From the NCBI GenBank assembly GCA_025462785.1, contig JAOAPG010000159.1, positions 1-9,381 of the forward strand: a stretch of DNA of 9,381 nucleotides, in the 5' to 3' direction. The notes below the pieces were generated by a model that saw only the letters and a list, made by a program, of their open reading frames with translations, was not told the DNA's origin and did not search any database. This document shows, piece by piece, positions 6,215 through 9,381 of this stretch (positions within the stretch are counted from its first letter, which is position 1; the number at the start of each line of letters is the position of its first letter). The stretch is from Acidobacteriaceae bacterium. GTDB taxonomy: Bacteria; Acidobacteriota; Terriglobia; Terriglobales; Acidobacteriaceae. The translations under genes were made by a program, and so were the position numbers.

Positions 6215-6742
6215 CTACCTGTGTACTGGCTTGCTTACAGGCTTGTAGTTCTTCGGATACACGACCAAGCAGCGGCGGCCACCTTCGCCTTGGCTCTCGG
6301 TGTGGAGATCGTCGAAGTCGCGTAGCGCGAGGTGAACGATTCTTCGTTCACGCGACGACATTGGCGCAAATTCGTAGGGCGTCCCGCTCTTTCTCACCTT
6401 CTCGGCTGCAACATTCGCCGATAGGCGCAACTCTTCCAATCGCATGGCCCGGCTGTTCATGCAATCGAAGCGAACCTTCTCATGCTCATTACCCGGCAGC
6501 CGAAGCATCTCAATCGCTAGCAGTTCTAAGGACCGCAAGAGCTCCCCGCCACGCTCTAGTATGAACGTCGAATCAGGCCCCACCAGTTCTACCAGAATTT
6601 CCGGACGTTCCCAGTCACGTTCTTCTGGAAGCGGAGGGTCCACAGTTATTCGGTACTTTAGACGAAATCCGCCAAGAGCAATAACGTTGCGAAGGAATTC
6701 GTTAATCTTATTTGCGGCAGCGATTTTGTCGGGAATTGCCAT
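6215..6742 (-). CDS. jag: Jag/KhpB-type RNA-binding protein (KH and R3H domains)
   Basis: A 175-residue protein of the SpoIIIJ-associated (Jag, KhpB) family, an RNA-binding partner usually encoded just after yidC. The R3H domain at about 105-163 is clear: ANVAAEKVRKSGTPYEFAPMSSRERRIVHLAL followed by TESQGEGGRRCLVVYPK, with the signature R133-x3-H137. A type II KH-like domain precedes it (about 12-93), but the usual GxxG loop reads E63-R-G-G66, so its first glycine is missing. The Jag_N domain found at the start of many members is also absent, which makes this a short form. The start is well supported: ATG at 6742 with GGAG 9 bases upstream. It follows yidC after an 82-base spacer that holds a 9-bp inverted repeat. 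Confidence 0.88.
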   Translation of the reverse strand: MAIPDKIAAANKINEFLRNVIALGGFRLKYRITVDPPLPEERDWERPEILVELVGPDSTFILERGGELLRSLELLAIEMLRLPGNEHEKVRFDCMNSRAMRLEELRLSANVAAEKVRKSGTPYEFAPMSSRERRIVHLALRDFDDLHTESQGEGGRRCLVVYPKNYKPVSKPVHR

Positions 6743-6751
6743 TCGCTCTTG

Positions 6752-6755
6752 CTCC
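6752..6755 (-). promoter_or_regulatory. Shine-Dalgarno GGAG for jag
   Basis: On the minus strand AGGAGC precedes the ATG at 6742, with 9 bases between GGAG and ATG. It fixes this start and supports the short, Jag_N-less form of the protein. Confidence 0.65.
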
Positions 6756-6781
6756 TAAGTTGGTAGGCTCGTCCGTTCCTG

Positions 6782-6812
6782 CAGCTCTCACCAATATCTG
6801 AGCTGAGAGCTG
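6782..6812. repeat. 9-bp perfect inverted repeat in the yidC-jag spacer
   Basis: CAGCTCTCA (6782-6790) and TGAGAGCTG (6804-6812) are perfect inverted repeats around a 13-base loop. The right arm lies in a 7-bp tandem repeat GAGCTGA x2 (6800-6813). On the transcribed minus strand the hairpin starts 12 bases after the yidC stop codon and is not followed by a T run, so it is not a standard terminator. It could reduce or process the message between yidC and jag. Confidence 0.6.
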
Positions 6813-6824
6813 AAGGCCCGATAG

Positions 6825-8585
6825 CTACTTTTCTTTCTTGCGGGCTCTCTTCAGCGCCATCTCGCGCATTTCGCGGCCCAGCTTTGTCTTGTTCATCACG
6901 TACTGCTGCACGATTCCTATCAAGCTGCCTTCCGACCAGTAGAGGGTCAGCCCAGCAGCGAGACTCCAGCTCATAATGCCCAGCATTACCGGCATCATCA
7001 GGTTCATCATCTTTTGCTGCTGCGGATCCATTCCAGCCTGCGGTGTCATTCGCTGCGTGAACAGCATGGTAACGATGACCGCGATGGGCAGAATATGCCA
7101 GGGATCAGGCGACGATAGATCTGGAACCCACAGCCAGTGCGCGTGGCGAAGATCGAGCGCGGCTCCGAGCATGCCGTAATACGCAAACAGAAACGGCATC
7201 TGGATCAACAGCGGTAAGCAGCCTCCAGCCGGACTCACGCCTTCTTGCTTCATGAGCGCCGCGATCTCCTGATTCATCTCGGCTTTCCGCGGATCGCGCA
7301 TCGTGTACTTCTTGTACTTATCCTTGATCGAGTTCATCTGCGGCTGGATTTTCTGCATCTTCAGCGCGGATTTCATGCTGGAAATACGCAGCGGCAGCAG
7401 CGCCAGATTGATGATTAAGGTCTGCAGCGCAATGGCCCAGCCCCAGTTGTGGACGACATGATCGTAGGTCCACTTGAGCCATACGAACAGCGGGCGGGCA
7501 ATGATTTGGAAAAATCCGAAATTGACTAAAGACCGAAGGTCTGGCTCCGCTCCCCTGATCCCCGGAACGGGGATGGATTCGACAACCTGGAGCGATTTCG
7601 GTCCTACGTACATCCGCTCGTCGCTCGGGCCCTTCGGGTTGCCGACCGCGACTCCCAGCACATCGGCTTTGGTCGTGTCTTGCGGCTTCTGCGGGTCCTT
7701 CGGAACGTCGATGGTGTTGTGCAGGGTAACTGCAACGACGCTCTGAGGATCTTGGGGGATGAATATAGCGCCGAAGTATTGGTCGGTTACGCCAATCCAA
7801 TTAAAAGGCCCCTGAAGAGTGGCGCCACCAATAACTTTCTTGACCGCTAATCGTTCGACGTTGCCATTGTATTGATATTCGATCTTGCTGGAAGCATAAG
7901 ACGCAGGCGTAATCTGGTCTCCGAAACCAGCTGGCCACATCGGTAAGGCTTCCACTTGGCTGCCTTTTGACACAACTGACGTGACCACTTGGATCACGTA
8001 GGTCTGGTCGAAGTGAAATGTCTTGCGGACCATGACGTCCTGATCCGAATACTCAAATGTGAGATCGCCCGGAGCCTTCAGCGTACCTGGCGCGGAATCG
8101 ACGTACAGGAGCGAGTTCAGTTTATTTCGTAGGGTTTCGTCGTAAGTAAAAAGCGACAGCGGATAACCGTATTTCTCCGCTGCAGCGTGATGTACCAAAT
8201 CCAGGGGCTGTCCTTTATCGTCATCAAATTTCTTCAGAATCCACGATTTGACCTGGGCGCCTCGGTTGGTAAACGTGACGCGATAGAAATCATTTTCTAC
8301 GACGGTTTCAGCTTCTGCATTGGCTTGCTTGCTCGCCCCTGAAGCCGGAGCACCAGATTGAGTTTGCGCCACTGCAACGTTGCCCGTTGTTGTCGGCTGG
8401 TTCGAGTTCTGTGTCTGATTTGGATTTTGAGCTTGCTGGGTCTGTGCAGGAGGTGTCGCGGTCTGCGGGAAATATTTCTTGAGAAGCGGCTGGAAAGCGA
8501 TGATGACGAGAAAAGTGAGCGCGAAGACTATAAGAAGCCGCCGCTCCATTCCGGGATCTTGATTAGGGTTTGGGAATTCTGGCAA
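6825..8585 (-). CDS. yidC: YidC membrane protein insertase (Oxa1/Alb3 family)
   Basis: A 586-residue YidC of the long Gram-negative type. YidC inserts and folds inner-membrane proteins, alone or with SecYEG. The first membrane helix is at about 17-36 (RLLIVFALTFLVIIAFQPLL). A Q/N/P-rich linker (about 41-80) follows, then the large periplasmic beta domain (about 95-350, starting ENDFYRVTFTNRGAQVKSW). The conserved Oxa1 core follows from about 355: helix 2 in NWGWAIALQTLIINLALLPLR with R400, the groove arginine, then a cytoplasmic hairpin (MKSALKMQKIQPQMNSIKDKYKK), then GGCLPLLIQMPFLFAYYGML, further helices, and LYWSEGSLIGIVQQYVMNK. A basic tail KRARKKEK ends the protein. The TTG start at 8585 is preferred because MPEFPNPNQ resembles the N-terminus I recall for acidobacterial YidC; ATG 8549 would trim 12 residues. 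Neither has a strong ribosome site. Its start is 10 bases after the yidD stop, which suggests coupled translation. Confidence 0.96.
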   Translation of the reverse strand: MPEFPNPNQDPGMERRLLIVFALTFLVIIAFQPLLKKYFPQTATPPAQTQQAQNPNQTQNSNQPTTTGNVAVAQTQSGAPASGASKQANAEAETVVENDFYRVTFTNRGAQVKSWILKKFDDDKGQPLDLVHHAAAEKYGYPLSLFTYDETLRNKLNSLLYVDSAPGTLKAPGDLTFEYSDQDVMVRKTFHFDQTYVIQVVTSVVSKGSQVEALPMWPAGFGDQITPASYASSKIEYQYNGNVERLAVKKVIGGATLQGPFNWIGVTDQYFGAIFIPQDPQSVVAVTLHNTIDVPKDPQKPQDTTKADVLGVAVGNPKGPSDERMYVGPKSLQVVESIPVPGIRGAEPDLRSLVNFGFFQIIARPLFVWLKWTYDHVVHNWGWAIALQTLIINLALLPLRISSMKSALKMQKIQPQMNSIKDKYKKYTMRDPRKAEMNQEIAALMKQEGVSPAGGCLPLLIQMPFLFAYYGMLGAALDLRHAHWLWVPDLSSPDPWHILPIAVIVTMLFTQRMTPQAGMDPQQQKMMNLMMPVMLGIMSWSLAAGLTLYWSEGSLIGIVQQYVMNKTKLGREMREMALKRARKKEK

Positions 8586-8595
8586 TTTAGCTTAC

Positions 8596-8874
8596 TCAGT
8601 GACTGCAAAATTCGGCTTCATGAACATCGCCAACTTGGTTAGAACATCTCGGACCGACCACCGGATCGTATCCGCCCTTCGAAAATGGATGACAACGGAG
8701 CACTCGTCCGAAAGCCAAGAGACCGCCACGAAATGCGCCGTGCGTGTCTACTGCTTCCATCGCGTACCCTGAGCAAGTCGGCACATAGCGGCAAGCAGGC
8801 ATCAACATAGGCGAAACAATTTGCTTATATGCGCGCAACACCTGTAGCGCTACGGTTTTTGCAATCTGCTTCAT
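8596..8874 (-). CDS. yidD: YidD, membrane protein insertion efficiency factor
   Basis: A 92-residue YidD. This small membrane-associated protein assists YidC-dependent insertion and is usually encoded between rnpA and yidC, as here. The family pattern is complete: an N-terminal amphipathic helix (QIAKTVALQVLRAYKQIVSPML), then CRYVPTCSGYAMEAVDTHG, then a glycine-rich turn RGGLLAFGRVLRCHPFSKGGYDPV, with three cysteines in their usual places. The start at ATG 8874 overlaps the rnpA stop by one base (TGATG), a typical coupling arrangement, and MKQIAK fits the family. An in-frame ATG at 8907 would add 11 residues inside rnpA and is less likely. About 20 residues after DPV are variable and unrecognised. 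Confidence 0.94.
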   Translation of the reverse strand: MKQIAKTVALQVLRAYKQIVSPMLMPACRYVPTCSGYAMEAVDTHGAFRGGLLAFGRVLRCHPFSKGGYDPVVGPRCSNQVGDVHEAEFCSH

Positions 8875-9332
8875 CACGTCGTTCTGGGGCCCGGAGGTAG
8901 ATCCCATCTCAACTTCTCTGCGTACGCCGCAATCACTTCCAAAGCTCGTCCGACTTCTTTCAGCAAGTCAGAAAAATCAGCGGTGCGCAGAGACTTCTTC
9001 GGGTTGATCACCACATCCACTGCCGGGCCCGAACTCGGGTATTGCAAACGGACGGCCTCACGCAAGCGTCGCCTCATCCGGTTACGATCTACTGCGCCTC
9101 CGAGCGCTCGACTCACAGTAAATCCTACCCGCAGCCCACGGATACTCTCCTCTTGCTCCGCGCGCGCCAAATAAAAAACCGTCATGTGAGCAGCGAAATG
9201 CCGCCGCCCTTGTTTGTAAACCCGCTCAAAATCGACATGCCGAAGAAGATGAGCACTGCGTGGGAACCTGGTCTTACGGCCGGTGCTCGACGGATTGCTG
9301 CTTCCATCGGAACGATGGCGTTCACAACTCAC
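8874..9332 (-). CDS. rnpA: RnpA, protein subunit of ribonuclease P
   Basis: A 152-residue RNase P protein. It binds the RNA subunit RnpB and the 5' leader of precursor tRNAs and helps trim them to mature 5' ends. The fold-defining parts are present: RFPRSAHLLRHVDFERVYKQGRR at the start of the domain, LRVGFTVSRALGGAVDRNRMRRRLREAVR with the RNR motif (83-91), and the closing strand VDVVINPKK. About 20 polar residues precede the conserved core. GTG 9332 is the only usable start, since an in-frame TAA lies two codons upstream and there is no ATG, GTG or TTG before the core. No strong ribosome site is seen. The TGA stop overlaps the yidD ATG by one base. rpmH, the usual upstream neighbour, is not recognisable in the remaining 49 bases. 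Confidence 0.95.
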   Translation of the reverse strand: MSCERHRSDGSSNPSSTGRKTRFPRSAHLLRHVDFERVYKQGRRHFAAHMTVFYLARAEQEESIRGLRVGFTVSRALGGAVDRNRMRRRLREAVRLQYPSSGPAVDVVINPKKSLRTADFSDLLKEVGRALEVIAAYAEKLRWDLPPGPRTT

Positions 9333-9381
9333 GATTTAAGCTCAAGCTGCGATATTTCGTTCATCCCCAAACAGCGGAGAA

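Noticed and set aside
7318..7800. Minus-strand open frame inside yidC
   Set aside because: It is a shifted frame of a well-conserved YidC coding region, with typical shadow composition rich in R, P and S.
8875..8907. Upstream ATG at 8907 for yidD
   Set aside because: It would add 11 residues unlike the family and lies deeper in rnpA. The TGATG overlap at 8874 is a better start.
1..9381. CRISPR array, tRNA, rRNA, transposase or prophage signature
   Set aside because: No spaced repeats, no cloverleaf or rRNA sequence, and no transposase or integrase motifs were seen on either strand.

Overview
The window is an ordinary bacterial chromosomal housekeeping region. It has no rRNA, tRNA, CRISPR array or insertion sequence that I can see. 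The best guess for its source is the phylum Acidobacteriota (Koribacter/Terriglobia-like). This rests on a remembered resemblance of the YidC N-terminus (MPEF-NPNQ) to acidobacterial YidC, on the 'GAGALAR'-type insert in MnmE, and on the style of the intergenic repeats. It is an inference, not a database result.

Left part, + strand (1-2906): the 3' two thirds of ruvB, then an exported metal-dependent amidohydrolase, then ruvA. RuvA and RuvB together form the Holliday-junction branch-migration motor. Here they are in the order ruvB-amidohydrolase-ruvA, with an unrelated secreted hydrolase between them, and ruvC is not visible.

Middle part, - strand (2944-4245): an A+T-richer gene for a SAM-dependent methyltransferase-like protein, convergent with ruvA. 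Upstream of it is a 186-base spacer holding a perfect 18-bp tandem duplication.

Right part, - strand (4246-9332, transcribed right to left): the classic gene string rnpA - yidD - yidC - jag/khpB - (small membrane protein) - mnmE. RnpA is the RNase P protein subunit. YidD and YidC insert membrane proteins. Jag/KhpB is an RNA-binding protein. MnmE modifies the tRNA wobble uridine. rnpA and yidD overlap by one base (TGATG) and yidD ends 10 bases before yidC, so these three are probably translated from one transcript. A small three-helix membrane protein sits between jag and mnmE, and mnmE seems to have its own promoter-like box. rpmH, usually next to rnpA, is not recognisable in the 49 bases left at the right edge.

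Points most worth a second look: a GC-rich perfect palindrome lying in frame inside mnmE and adding about 25 residues absent from the E. coli protein; CTA(C/G)AAT boxes placed so close to the ruvA and mnmE start codons that those mRNAs could be leaderless; a 9-bp inverted repeat between yidC and jag; and a Jag protein lacking the N-terminal domain and the first glycine of its KH GxxG loop. I did not find a convincing new defence or mobile system.
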